From Primulina eburnea (lineage: Eukaryota; Streptophyta; Magnoliopsida; Lamiales; Gesneriaceae): a DNA stretch of 64,000 bases. Shown in pieces: positions 11,733 to 23,855 of the stretch (position 1 is its first letter; the number at the start of each line of letters is the position of its first letter). The notes under the pieces were generated by a model. It had not been told where the DNA came from. It saw nothing but the letters and a program-made list of their open reading frames with translations, and searched no databases. The stretch is from assembly GCF_022965805.1 (NCBI RefSeq), contig NC_133115.1, forward strand, positions 31,177,321 through 31,241,320, written 5' to 3'. The translations under genes were made by a program, and so were the position numbers.

Positions 11733-14219
11733 TTAGCAGATAACACAAGCATTGGGGTTCTCTTCATTGCTGTGATGCATGTAGTAGTACGTGTTCATCG
11801 GAGGGTAGTAAGCCTTGTGTGGCATTACTGGCCCGACCACTACCTCTGGTTCAGCCTTTTTCTCGACCTTCTTGACTTCTTCCTTCTTGGCTTCTTCTTT
11901 TATCGACTCTTCTTTCTTTGCCTCATCCCTCTTGGGTTCTTCTTTCTTTGGCTCCTCTTTCTTCTCAGGTTCTTTGGCTGGTCCAACGGAGATGATGTCT
12001 GATGGCCAATTCTTTTTTCGTAATTTGCTCACCACACTCACGGGATCAACCGTTCCAATCACTGTTAGTTTTTTTCCTTTCACATCAATGGTGATTTCAT
12101 CAATTCCTACAACACAATGGGATAAATATTATCAAGTTCAGCATGATTACTACGAGTATAACAGTGCACCTATTAGTCTCTTTCCCCGGTGTTAGGTCAT
12201 AAAACCAAGAGAAGAGTTCCATCACGTAAAGCGTTACAAAGAAAAAAAAGCCAATGAACTTAAAAATCGTTTTTCAGTCTATGATTTACTCATCTAGCTA
12301 CCAGTACACTTGAATGTGAAACCAGTAGATTTATCTACGCAAAATGTTATCAACGTTACAGTAATCAGCACAACCGCCCAGTTTCTTTCTGAAGGGAAAT
12401 ATAATTTCTATATTAAATTGATTTCCTTAATATTATTTTTTTTGTTGATTTGATTGAATATTATATTTAATTATGGTTTGCCTTTCTAGATAATTATGTT
12501 AAAATTTTATTGTGATATAATATCATGTGGAATATTGAGTTTTACATTTCTAGATATTATTTTTATGATAAAGATTTTCTAGATATTATATTTATGATAA
12601 AGATCTTGGAGATATGATATCAATGTTTAAAAGGAGTTTATTTCATATTAAACTCTCACTTTCCTTGTGAAATAGGTTTCCTTGTGAAGATAAAATCTAC
12701 ATCTATAAATAAGAGACCAAGGACATCATTGAAGCTCTCTCTTCCTCGGTCAATATTCACTCACTTGTGCACGTTCAGAATTTCAGAGAAAATCCTATTC
12801 AAGAGACGTGCTGTTTTGAAGAGTGTTGATCCCGTGTTGCTCTGAATGTTGCCAACATCTACAGACAACATCCGTAACGGTGTTGACTGAAGATTACATC
12901 TAATTGATCGTGTTTTTCGGGATCAAGTTTTGCTTTCTTGTTCACGTTTTAATATTGTTGGTTTTTTTTGAAATCTTTATTTTCTCAACTTGTTGAGGAA
13001 ATTGATTTTTGTAATAATCACTAGTGATAGGTTTTTGTAATCGGTTTGATTTTCTAGTGATTAATTTTTGCCATAAGGCACCACACAAGTATTTATACTT
13101 GTGCAAATTTAATTTTGTCCATCTATTTATTTCAAGTCAATTTGTGTTATAAAAGTTAATCTTCCGCTGCATATAGTTGTTGTCCGAGATGTTGTAACAT
13201 CTGGCACAACATTTAATTCTGACAAAACACAAATTTACTATTTTACATCCTATTATGATATTATCATTATTTCGAGCACCTGTCGAACAAAATAATCCTA
13301 ACGCTTTCCTACAATCTCAAATTGGCAATCTTATATTTTCTTTTCGTTGCAACAATAAATACTTTTAATACTGTATCCGCAAAAAATAATCTCTTTTTAC
13401 TCCTAAAAAATCACGGCAAAAACTTGTGTGAGACGGTCTCACGGGTCGTATTTGTGAGACGGATCTCTTATTTGGGTCACCTATGAAAAAATATTACTTT
13501 TTATGCCAAAAATATTATTTTTTATTGTGAATATGTGTAGGGTTGATCCTTCTCACAGATTATGATTCGTGAGACGGTCTCACATGAGACCCACTCAAAA
13601 ATCACACCATTTATGACCCTATCTTCCTTTGAATACATGTGTGGCATATGCAAAGCAATTTAACAACAAACCAACTATACTAGCTGAAGGGAAATTAATT
13701 CTTTCACTAGCAATGACAGGCGTCTATTTTATTAGATATAATCACAACTAGTGTATTTAAAATGACACATCCAAACAAATGTATACGAAATTGGGAAAAT
13801 TCTCAATTGGTAAATGAAAATTATTAGATTAATCGGTTCATGTTGAAATGAATTAAACAGCACAAAAAATCATTCATACCTGAAAGAGTTGACACAGTTT
13901 TTAAAGCCTTCCTCTTGTCTTTCCCATCTTGTAAATCCAATTTCAAGACAACCTTCTGAAAAGTTTCCCAAAAAAAAAAACGGAATGAAGTCTTTGCTTT
14001 CAAGTTTATACCATTCAACCAAAGTACTAAACGAAATGAAAAAACATGTTAACAAATGGTAACAAACTTTCCAAAAATTTCACCTTTTTCCCGTATTTCA
14101 GAGAAGCAAATACTGACTAAAGAACAAAAAGAAATGCAAAAAGGGAAACAAGAGCTCGAACTCAATCATCAGCAGCACCAAGAAAAACAGAGAGAGTGGA
14201 TCAAGAATCGGACCTTCAT
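11733..14219 (-). CDS. Heavy-metal-associated isoprenylated plant protein (HIPP), degenerate HMA domain
   Basis: Three exons on the minus strand: 14219-14214 (ATGAAG only), 13955-13880 and 12106-11733. All splice sites are GT/AG and the frame closes exactly, giving 151 residues. Residues 1-70 form one HMA-like fold ([20 protein letters not shown], then [20 protein letters not shown]). A long charged spacer of KKEE/PKREE repeats follows, then a Tyr/Pro-rich tail ending CVIC, a CaaX farnesylation motif. The MxCxxC metal-binding loop is replaced by LDLQDGK, so metal binding through that site is unlikely; this is known for a HIPP subclade. Family members are membrane-anchored by prenylation and linked to metal and stress responses. 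The large intron (about 1.77 kb) holds an LTR and a MITE. The tiny first exon is inferred from family structure. The Arabidopsis relative I recall is At1g01490. Confidence 0.88.
12390..13303 (+). mobile_element. Probable solo LTR inside the HIPP intron
   Basis: It starts TGAAGGG and has typical LTR content: TATAAATAAGAGACC near 12704, and AATCTTCCGCTGC followed by GTTGTAACATCTGGCAC near 13160-13220. CTTTC at 12385-12389 and at 13304-13308 would be the 5-bp target duplication. The right end then reads CCTAACG instead of ending in CA, which needs one A-to-G change, so the boundary is less certain than for the other solo LTRs. Confidence 0.6.
13415..13596 (+). mobile_element. MULE-like MITE, copy A (182 bp, 9-bp target duplication)
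   Basis: It begins GGCAAAAACTTGTGTGAG, ends GAGACCCACTC, and carries GTGAGACGGTCTCAC near both ends. AAAAATCAC flanks it on both sides (13406-13414 and 13597-13605). A 9-bp duplication fits the Mutator superfamily. It lies in the HIPP intron. Confidence 0.88.
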
Positions 14220-14399
14220 TTCTGTGGGCTGTTCCGAGAATTTCGAACCCGCCTCAAAATGTAGACAAGAGCAGATGTATGACTCGGATAAAATCAAAGA
14301 ATTTCACTGTTGTTTTTCTAGGCTTGCAAGGGAAAGTATTGAGGGGTGAAACGAAAAACAAGAGAATGAGAGCAGAATCAGAGAAAGACAAATACTACG

Positions 14400-15311
14400 A
14401 ATCATGCGTCATTTAATTTGAAGAGGAATCGATATAAAAACGACATTATTTAGAGATTTCTCTGTCGGAAATGGAACAAGATAATTTTAATGTAATAATA
14501 ATTAGATAAAAAATAACCAAATTGTTCTTGAGTCCTCCCTCTCTCGGACCGTACGTGCATGTTTTTCTTCCAGAAACGTGACATTATTTCGCTCAGTGTC
14601 ACGTTACTTTCATATATTTTCTGCTCCCAAATAATCAAAAAAACCAAAATGCATTCTATCTAAGAATTTCATCTTTTTTTATATTAAAGTAATATATTAT
14701 AATTAAATATATTTTTAATCTTTCCAGTTTAATTTTTGGAATTTCGATATTGCTATATAATATTAATTCCTGAAAAATCCATACTGTCTGAGATTATAGT
14801 TTAGTAACTAAATTTTGTGTCGAAAAACAATTATATGAAAATTTGAAGGATTAACTTATATGTTTTTTAAGTTTTATTTTATTTTAATTTCACTTTGTAT
14901 TAATAAAAATAAATTATCGATAACTGTTCGAATAGTAAATAAATACCTAAATACAAATCTTTATGTTTGATTAGAATTTAGAATGAAATATTGACGGATT
15001 TTTGTTCAATTTATCGATTTAAATAACAATCAATTTACACCATAAGAAAATTATTTTATTTGATAACTGGTATTATAATAACTTATATCAAACATTCTTA
15101 AACAATTTTCAACTTTTTACTTTTATTTTCAAAAATTACCTACTTTTAGTTTTTTTTCACTTTCTAATCTATATATATAATATTTTTTAAAAATATACTT
15201 TTTTGCATACACCCTATAATTTATTCAAACAGTAGATAAAAACATTTATAGACTCTCCACCTCATTTCATCTATATATATACTTGCGCTTGAGCTGTTTC
15301 CACTTTCGTAC
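14400..15311. other. Upstream region of the HIPP gene, no gene seen
   Basis: AT-rich sequence upstream of the minus-strand HIPP gene. It should hold its promoter, but I could not single out a reliable TATA box or other motif. Confidence 0.5.
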
Positions 15312-16195
15312 TGTTGGATTAAAGGTGGACATTTAGGCTTATGAGCTTTCCATGTGAGTGAATGGAAATTTAAAAAGGTGGGTTTGTCCCATATTGGAAA
15401 AATGAAGTGGTATAGATAAGTTTATATTGTGTTACACTTTATGGAGGTGTAACTATGATTGGTCAAGAGGTTCTCTCTCGCGCACACACCCGTAGGGATG
15501 CAAATAATGGGCCCAATTTGCAGTGGAAAAAAGGCTTGACTTGTGTGCAAGCGTACGACGCGCCTAGTCGAATGTCGGACCGATCAAGGCAAAAATTGCC
15601 TAGCAGTCTATGCCATCTTTTGTTAATTTCTTTTTTTCAGTTGAGACCTTTCACATGCCCTTGAGGCCTTTCGCATGACATAACTGTTGGTGCTTCATCT
15701 CCTCAACTGTTGGTGCTTCATCTCCCATCTTTAAGGCATATGTAAGGCAACATGTGGCCTTTGATATGGATGATATTGACATGTATAAATAGGGGATGTG
15801 CCTAGCCTATAAAAAGAGACCGAAAAATCAACTTTCTCCTGCTGCTACAGTTCTTCTGCTTTTCTTCTGCTACAGTACTTTTGCTACTGGTTCTGCTACA
15901 GTACTTCTGCTTCTTCTTGTTCTGCTTATGCTCCGTTCACTGATAAAGTTCATGTACTGATTTTGTTCACTAGCATAGTGCTTTGTGCTGCAACTCTGCT
16001 GGTTTACCCGTTGTATCCTGGGAAACAGACGTCCGCTGAATCCTCGGAGAGCGAATCTGTTTTAAGGAAACTGTACAAGCTACAGGCCTCGGTTTGATTT
16101 AATTAAGCATTATACTACTGTTTTGATTCACTATACTGATTTTCTGGTTTTACACATAGCTATCTGTTCTGGTTTTCCATATATTTTGAACAACA
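15312..16195 (+). mobile_element. Solo LTR (884 bp), near-perfect target duplication
   Basis: It starts TGTTGG and ends GAACAACA, with 5-bp inverted ends TGTTG/CAACA. Flanks are CGTAC (15307-15311) and CCTAC (16196-16200), one mismatch. It contains ATGTATAAATAGGGG (TATA box) near 15780, repeated TTCTGCTACAGTAC motifs at 15840-15915, and a 21-bp direct repeat ACTGTTGGTGCTTCATCTCC near 15683 and 15707. No internal region is present. Confidence 0.72.
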
Positions 16196-16567
16196 CCTAC
16201 GACTTCCCAATCAAGAAAGTATAAAATCCACAGAAAATTTATGCCAACTTGAAGCTCAAGTTGTCTTGAACTCGAATTCGAAGTTGTATTGTGAGAATTT
16301 AAAAACAGCAAAATTTACGCAACATAAAACGTGCATGTTGGTTGGTATGTGTATCTTCCAGGACATTACAATATAAGCACACTTACCCGAGATATTAAAA
16401 GAATTCATTGTAACCGTTCAATACGTAAGTGGTACTTCAGGTGAAGTTTTTTCTCCTTCCAAAATGATCGATTTGGATGAATATCAAAAGTATGAACATT
16501 GTTAATCTTAGAACTTGGTTTTCTAAGTAGTTGGTCCTAACTAATGTGACAAGTATATAAACTTTTA

Positions 16568-16697
16568 GGCAAAAACGTGTGTGAGACGGTCTCACGGGTC
16601 GTATTTGTGAGACGAATCTCTTTTATTGTGAATATTGGTAAGGTTGACCCGTCTCACAGATTAGGATCCTTGAGACGGTCTCATATAAAACCCACTC
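16568..16697 (+). mobile_element. MULE-like MITE, copy B (130 bp, internally deleted)
   Basis: It has the same ends as copy A (GGCAAAAACGTGTGTGAG and AAACCCACTC) and is flanked by AAACTTTTA on both sides (16559-16567 and 16698-16706). About 52 bp of the middle are missing relative to the 182-bp copies. Confidence 0.88.
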
Positions 16698-17114
16698 AAA
16701 CTTTTATGCACCTACTGAACATTTGGATCGTAACTTTATGCACACTATCAAGGTACCCTCGAGAGACACTGGAAAATATAACGGGAGTGTTAATTAAATG
16801 AATCGGTTCCAAAAATATTTGTTTCATTTAAAACTATCAAATTCAAGCAAAAGTCAGCCTAAAAATTTAATTCGATCTTTAAATTATATCTATATTTGAT
16901 TCAATTCAATTCGTTCACACCCTCTAAGATACAAAAACACAAAATCCTATCTTCATTTAACATTAATAATTAGTTATTTTTTTATGCCGATGAAACTTTA
17001 TCATTCGTTGCGTATTTGACAAATCTTCGAGCTAATGCAGTAATCTGCAAATTACGCTAGTCAAATAAACTTTACGAACAACTTTGTCCTAAAAAAATGT
17101 TGGTAGAAACATAT
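16698..17114. other. Intergenic, no gene seen
   Basis: AT-rich sequence between a MITE and a solo LTR. No coding potential or recognisable element was seen. Confidence 0.5.
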
Positions 17115-18257
17115 TGTGAGAACCCGAATTTCCAGCATTTCAGTAGCAATGCAAAATTTCCAGCAGAAGATAATATTTCATAAGCTGGTACTTTTCCAGC
17201 AGATTAGAATCCTGCAGCAGACAACAGATAAAAATCCAGCAGCAGAAGATTAGAATCCAGCGGACAGTTACTGATTCAGCTTATACTTGTAACTGAAGCA
17301 TTAACATGGAATAAAGGCTGTTAATGGCAGATTATGGTCATTAATAGGGAGGCTAACAGTAAAAATTTGGCCTATAAATGACACCCTCAAGTCTCTGAAA
17401 TTGTTGTTACACAATTATTGAGTTATCATTTGAAAATTGAGTTAAGAGAGTGTATTTTCGAGCTGTAAAAACCAGTAGCGAGTCAAACAGATTTCCAGTA
17501 GACTTCAACCGAAGCTCTAGCATATTACTGTAAGTGGGCTTATGTATAAATATCTTGAAATCAGTTTGTTAATATCTGTTTTAAAGCACAATTTCTGTAT
17601 GTTTGATTTCTGATATCTGATTTTGAAGCACTGAAACTCCCTAGTGAACTAATGGTAGGAATATATATTCTGAACATTTCTGAATTCTGATTCTGAGTCT
17701 GGCCTCACCCCTTAGAGGAGAGAACATATAGGGGATTGATATCAGTTTAGCCATGAAATTCACTAACGTGCTCAGTGCTTACTAATTCTGACATCTGTTC
17801 TGAAACCTGTGATTTCCGAATCCTGATTTTTGTTCCGAAAATAAGAGTTTTCTGTATATTATTGTATTACTGTTTATGTTGAAAACGATTTCGAAAACTG
17901 GGATTTATTCTCGTCCCTACTTACTGAGTGACAATCATATCACTCACCCACCAAACCCATCTCAGTTAAGAACAAGGAAGAAATATTAGAAGAAAAACAG
18001 ATCCAGTTCTGGGGCTGGTGAAGAAGATTACTGTTCTCGGTTTATGTTTATGTTAATTCCGATGTATCTGTTAAGACACTATTATGTCTGGTTTTACATT
18101 TCCGCTGTAAAACATTTATCATTGAGTTTGTATCAGACAATGATTATCATGAAAAAAAGACTGGTTTCTGAATTTTGTACTTCCGAGCCTTGTTGTTTTC
18201 GAATGTAAATTGGAGAGCAACGTCGGTGTCAACCAACATCCATCTCGGGGCGTGACA
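17115..18257 (+). mobile_element. Solo LTR of Ty3/gypsy type (1143 bp) with target duplication CATAT
   Basis: It begins TGTGAGAACCCGAA and ends CTCGGGGCGTGACA, a start/end pair typical of Ty3/gypsy LTRs. CATAT lies directly before (17110-17114) and after (18258-18262), a perfect 5-bp target duplication. The middle has many CAG-type motifs (TTCCAGCAGA) and GGCCTATAAATGACACC near 17370 as a likely TATA region. No internal domain is present. Confidence 0.9.
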
Positions 18258-18314
18258 CATATAATTCTTGACAATTAATCGAACGTCTACTTATTCCACC
18301 ACCTCTCTAAAACT

Positions 18315-18863
18315 CAAGGTTCTAAAAAGCGTGAAGCGCCCCGAAGCGTGAATGTCGAGCTTCAAGCTTTTCAAGCTTAAGCGAGATTAGCACATGCTTA
18401 AGCGTGAAAAAGCGTTTTTTATATTCAGTGTAATTGTAATTATCTCAAACCAATAAATAGATAAAATAATACATAAATATGATAAATTTTATGTCTGATG
18501 CATTAATTCTCATATTTATAAAATCATAAAATATCAAAATTACAATCTTAATTTGTTTTTGCAACTATAACACATTAAAAATATTAAATATTTGTCAAAT
18601 CATTATCAGACACGCTTAATCATAATTAAAATTAAAAAATAAACATCGAAATTATAAACCTAATTTATTACCTTCAAAATAAAAAAATTAATAGATGCGA
18701 TTAATTGTGGTTAAATACGCTTAATTAAACACCTTAATTATACTTAATTCGGTCAAACTACAGTTTGACTGTTTTTTTACGCTTTCTCCGAAGCGGACGT
18801 TTTTTCCAAGCTTCAAGCTTAAGCGAGCTTAAACGAGGCTTAAGCGAGCTTTTTAGAACACTG
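18315..18863. mobile_element. hAT-like MITE (549 bp) with 8-bp target duplication
   Basis: Ends are CAAGGTTCTAAAAAGCG and CGAGCTTTTTAGAACACTG, imperfect inverted repeats. The 8-bp direct repeat CTAAAACT flanks it (18307-18314 and 18864-18871), as expected for hAT elements. The subterminal regions are rich in AAGCTTAAGCG motifs in both orientations, which is usual for hAT transposase binding. It has no coding capacity and lies about 300 bp upstream of the AN start codon. Confidence 0.85.
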
Positions 18864-19166
18864 CTAAAACTTATAAAAATTTGTCTATTAAAGTGTATCC
18901 CCAAATCCTAGGTTATAATTAGAAAGATTACTCGAAAATATTTCACCCCACTTTTAAAAGGTTCGCCGAGGGAGCAGAGGAATATTCCCGGACTCGAATA
19001 AATAAATTGATACGAGCGGTCGTTGATTTGCAGTAAACGAAACCGCAGTTTTGGAGATTAAAATTAAAAACAAATAAATACTTGGAAATTTTAATTTAAA
19101 ACAAAAAAAAGCAGCTTCGGCCTTCTTACTGTGTGTTTGTATGTGTAAAAGAGATCTCCTACGGCG

Positions 19167-22100
19167 ATGCCTCATCGCAACATCTCCACTACTCAGTCTC
19201 ATCCCCTCCCTCTGCTGGTAACACTCAATTGCATCGAGGACGCTGCACTTGAACAGCAATGCCTGTCGGGAATCGCGCGCGTGGAGCACGTGCCTCTGAG
19301 CAGGCTGGCCGAGTCGCGGATCGAATCTGCGGCGGCTGTTCTTCTCCACTCGCTCGCGTTCCTCCCACGCGCTGCCCAGCGGCGGCTCCGCCCTTGGCAG
19401 TTGATTCTCTGCCTCGGTTCGACCGACCGCGCTGTTGATTCAGCCTTAGCTTCCGACCTTGGCTTGAGCCGGATGATCCACGTTGATGTGAGCCGTGCGG
19501 AGGAGGTGGCGGATACCGTGATGGCGCTTATGTTAGGACTCCTTAGGCGGACGCATCTGTTGTCGAGGCACGCGCTCTCGGCTTCGGGGTGGCTCGGCTC
19601 GGTGCAGCCACTTTGTCGTGGAATGCGCCGATGTCGTGGTCTGGTGTTGGGGATTGTTGGTAGATCCGCCTCCGCGACGTCTTTGGCTAATAGAAGCTTG
19701 GCGTTTAAGATGAGTGTGCTCTATTTTGATGTTCACGAGGTATGACGAATTACCTAATTTGTCTAAAACTACGAGTTTTTGGATCTTCGATAGTATTTGT
19801 GTTGGTACTTTGCATTCCTCTTTCGTATTTTTATTGCTGAACTATGCGAACTATAATTGTTTTCTCGTAGTTTTACTTGGTTTAGTAAAGGTTTATCAGC
19901 TTAGTTTACAGCTAAGGGGTTCTGGAAACTGTTATATGCAGTTTACAATCAATTCGATTATGTAATATGATGTTCTTGTTCACTCTACTTAGTTTTAGAT
20001 ATGTGCTTTTGTTTCTAATGTCACTGTGTTTTATGCTCAATCTGCATGTGAGCAAAGTTGGTTACCAACAGTTGCATTAATATTTTGGAGGGCCAAAAGT
20101 ACTTTTTTTTTTATTAATGTGCTAACATTTTACGTATAAAGTTCCTTATTATAAAATTATGTCTTGGTTCATTGACTTTAGCTATCATGCCATATTCGGT
20201 CGGACATTCATACAGTTACATGTGTTGTATTCTTCTTATATCATCTTTTAACTAAAGTGTTTGTTTCTGGCATCTATTTAGGACAATGGTAGAATGAGTA
20301 GATCTTCATTGACATTCCCAGCTGCAGCCAGGAGAATGGATACACTAAATGACTTGCTTGCTGCAAGTGATCTCATATCTCTGCACTGTGCTCTGACGAA
20401 TGAAACAACTCAAATTATTAATGGAGATTGTTTGCAACACCTAAAGCCTGGTAAATTAATATTGCTTATGAGATTCTGTGGTCCTTGATTCTTGAACTCT
20501 GTCCCTTACAAGGATGATATTTCTATGGAAGGTGCATTTCTTGTGAATACTGGTAGCAGCCAGCTGCTGGATGATTGTGCTGTGAAACAACTGTTGATTG
20601 ATGGCACACTTGCTGGCTGTGCCCTGGATGGTGCTGAAGGGCCACAGTGGATGGAAGCATGGGTATGATGAAGAGTGTTAGGTTATGAATGCGATAGAGA
20701 TGTGTGGTTTAGAGAGTGGTGAAATTGCATTTTTTTGTTGTGTGTGATTGCTTTTATTATGATCACTTATTTTTTTTCTCTCAAATGTTTTTTTATTGCT
20801 TTTGTTTGTATGTGAATCTACCCGCCTCAAATGTAGCAGCCCCTATGACTGAAAGCTTGTGTATTTCGATATCTACAGTGCTACATATTGGGGTATATGT
20901 GTGGGATCACATTTAAGATTTGGTATGAATTTTCAAAAACCAAAGGGTGGTATGTAAGGTTTGATAGAGTGATGCATTATTGCATTTTTTAGTTTTGGTT
21001 CAAGTTACTAATATGGTTTTCGTAGTCATTTTTAGCATATTGTAACTGCCACCATGGAGAATGTAAGCTCTGATATCTCTCAGGATGATATCATATTTGC
21101 TTTTCTCTAGAACTTTACTCCAGTGTTATACTATTACCAAATTTCAGGTGAGGGAAATGCCCAATGTTCTGATACTTCCTCGAAGTGCAGATTATAGTGA
21201 AGAAGTGTGGATGGAGATAAGAGAAAAGGCCATTTCCATTTTACAGAATTTTTTCATGGATAATGTCATCCCACAAAATGCTGTATCTGATGATGAGGAA
21301 TTGGAAAGTTCTGTGGGATTTGCAAATGAACAGCATCATTTACTTGACAATGAAACTTCATTCCGAGGTTCTGTCTGTGATAGAGTGGTTCAAGATATTC
21401 AGTTAACAGCTGAAAGCTCCCAGAAAAAGGTTATTAATGAATCAAAAGAGGCATCATCCCATACCCAAGGTTCTGTTTTGTCTCAAAATACTTCCAATAG
21501 ATCAGAAATAAAGCGAAGCAGATCGAGTAAGAAGGCTAAAAAGAGGCACGGGCGCCAAAAATCACAGCATAAAGCAGACGAATCTTTGACTTTTGAAAAA
21601 GCGAGTACTTCTTACAAAGAAGATGATGCTAATATGAGTGGCACAGATCAGGTGTTGAGCTCCAGTTCACGTTTTGCTTCTCCTGAGGATTCAAGGAACA
21701 GGAAGACATCAATTGACTCAAAAGCAGAATCACCTCCAGAGCTTATCCTGACACCACACATAGAACTCAGTGAAAAGTCTGGTGAACTGCTGAAAGACGG
21801 TTATATTATTGCTTTACACACCAAAGATCGTCCTGCGCTTCATATCTCTAGGCTAAGAGTTCAAGGTGGTGGTTGGTTCCTTGACACATTGCCAAATGTG
21901 ACAAAAAGAGATCCTGCTGCACAGTTCCTTGTTGAATTCAGAAGCAAGGTATTTAGATTGGGATTTTCATATATTTTTTTGTTTGATATATCTGCTTTCA
22001 GTGGCTGTTGATGTAAACAGCCAAAAGTTACAAAACAGAGTGAATGAGAATGGTATGCAAGAAAGCTAAATATTTTCTCTTTGATAACCATACTCTGCAG

Positions 22101-22927
22101 GATTCAGTTGGTTTTAGATCATTTACAGCTGGAGGAAAACTTTTACAGGTATTGCAATTGAATTGTAAATATGTCATCACACACTTCTCAAGCGTCTAAG
22201 AATGATGGAAATGGTAGGATTGACGACATATGTAGGATCTGTGAAAATATACTAATCAACTTCCATTGGTACGTAAAAGCATAAAAATTAATTCAATTGG
22301 CTATGCTTGACTTTTGTAATCGTATAAATGGGTATGCCCAAGTTCTCTTTTCGAATAATGTATGGTTCTTGACATGACATTTAGGAAATATTTGGAACTT
22401 CTGTTATCTGATACTCACTTTGATTTTGCAGATCAATAGAAGGATGGAATTTGTATTTGCTAGCCATAGCTTCGATGTTTGGGAGAGTTGGAGAATTGAA
22501 GGTTCTTTGGAAGATTGTAAGTTGGTGAACTGCAGAAATCCTCTGGTAAGTTCTCATTTTGTCAATGCTGTATTATTAATTCGTGAATTGCTGCTACACA
22601 AATCCTGATTCTATGTAGCCATAATGACAAGCAATGCCTCAATATGTAACTTCATAGCCCTGACGCCCTAAATTTTCTTTTTACTTTAAAGAAAACTTTG
22701 TGAGGGATAAAAATTATCTTTATTGTCTACTACATACCTGGATTAAATTTACAGCTAACAATCCCAAGCTTTCATGAAGAGTAATAATGATACATTTTTT
22801 ATATTTTACTTGTCACACTTTCCACGAAATACGTTGTAATGACGGTGATTTGCAGGCCATATTGGATGTGCGTGTTGAAATTGTTGCATCCATAGGCGAA
22901 GATGGTGTCACCCGCTGGCTTGACTAG
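19167..22927 (+). CDS. AN: ANGUSTIFOLIA, plant CtBP-like regulator
   Basis: Seven exons: 19167-19739, 20282-20450, 20532-20662, 21148-21948, 22101-22148, 22432-22545, 22856-22927. All introns are GT/AG and phases match, giving 635 residues, the size of Arabidopsis AN. Residues about 15-290 are the 2-hydroxyacid-dehydrogenase-like CtBP fold: LNCIE (an LxCxE motif, 20-24), then RGMRRCRGLVLGIVGRS (151-167) where the nucleotide-binding glycine loop is reduced. The plant-specific C-terminal half has a basic SKKAKKRHGRQK stretch (near 415-430, possible nuclear signal), SSSSRFASPEDSRNRKT, and the conserved end INRRMEFVFASHSFDVWESW to TRWLD. Known role: control of polar cell expansion, trichome branching and cortical microtubules, with Golgi/TGN association and regulatory functions; it is not thought to be an active dehydrogenase. 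Nothing looks broken. I identified it from sequence memory and am very sure of the family. Confidence 0.96.
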
Positions 22928-23855
22928 GCGTTTGGAGTTGGAACGATCAGTTTTAACAATTTCATTACAATTTGATTGGGGTTTGTTTGTAATATGTCTA
23001 AGAAGATCTTATCATTTGTAAAGCATTCAATGCTTGTGCTGAAATCTAAATGCAATTTTACGAGAGATGTACTGTTTTGAGTCGAAGGCATGTTGCTCAA
23101 TTTCAATGATATCAAATTAAAAAAAAAATCAACTTTCGGGTGTTGGCCATTCCTCTTAGGTTTTTTTGACAAACATTTATCTAGGTTTGTAAACCAACAA
23201 TCCGGTGAAATTTTTCCTTTGACCAAAGACTTCCGGTGCATATTTTGGTCTCTCTCCTTTAAGACCGAATTGAAACAACCTCCATTTTTTTCACATTTAA
23301 AAACCTATTATATCCTTATTATTTAGTTATTGGATCGTACAAATTATAATTTAGTTGATTATTTTAGAGAGGAACACAATTTTTGATGTTTGAACAAAAG
23401 ATAAAAATTTTGGGATGATCATATGTATAATTTGAATTAAATTGTTACAAATTTCCCCTTAATAAAGTAAATTTAATTAGTAGAATAACGATCTTTGTGT
23501 ACGATTATATTAAATTCTTGGTTATGTTGTATTTCTTTTCCGCTTAAGTTTCTTCTTCTGTTGACATTGAACTCTACTGGTTTGGCTTGTATCTGGCAGA
23601 AAGCCTATCCCGTCTGATGAATTACCTCTTTCCGGTTGGCTTTGCCATAAACTTTCAATTGATGAATTTGATAAAATTTTGTGGCCCTTCTTTCTATCTC
23701 TGTATCACGACATACAGGATTAATGTTGTCTTGTTTGCTGTTTTTATTTAGACATAAGCTAGTTTAATTTTTCATGTGGGGGCAGTCTAGCTTTACTCAT
23801 GTGCTTCAAATTTAAATGGAGTAATTGTTTGAATGTTTTTCCTTCTCATGATCAG
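22928..23855. other. AN 3' region and intergenic, no gene seen
   Basis: This is the AN 3' untranslated region and AT-rich spacer. A first exon for the downstream kinase pseudogene was searched for here and not found. Confidence 0.5.

Noticed and set aside
14056..14349. Plus-strand open frame of 97 codons rich in Gln, Glu and Lys
   Set aside because: It is antisense to the HIPP first exon and leader, and its composition comes from purine-rich leader sequence.
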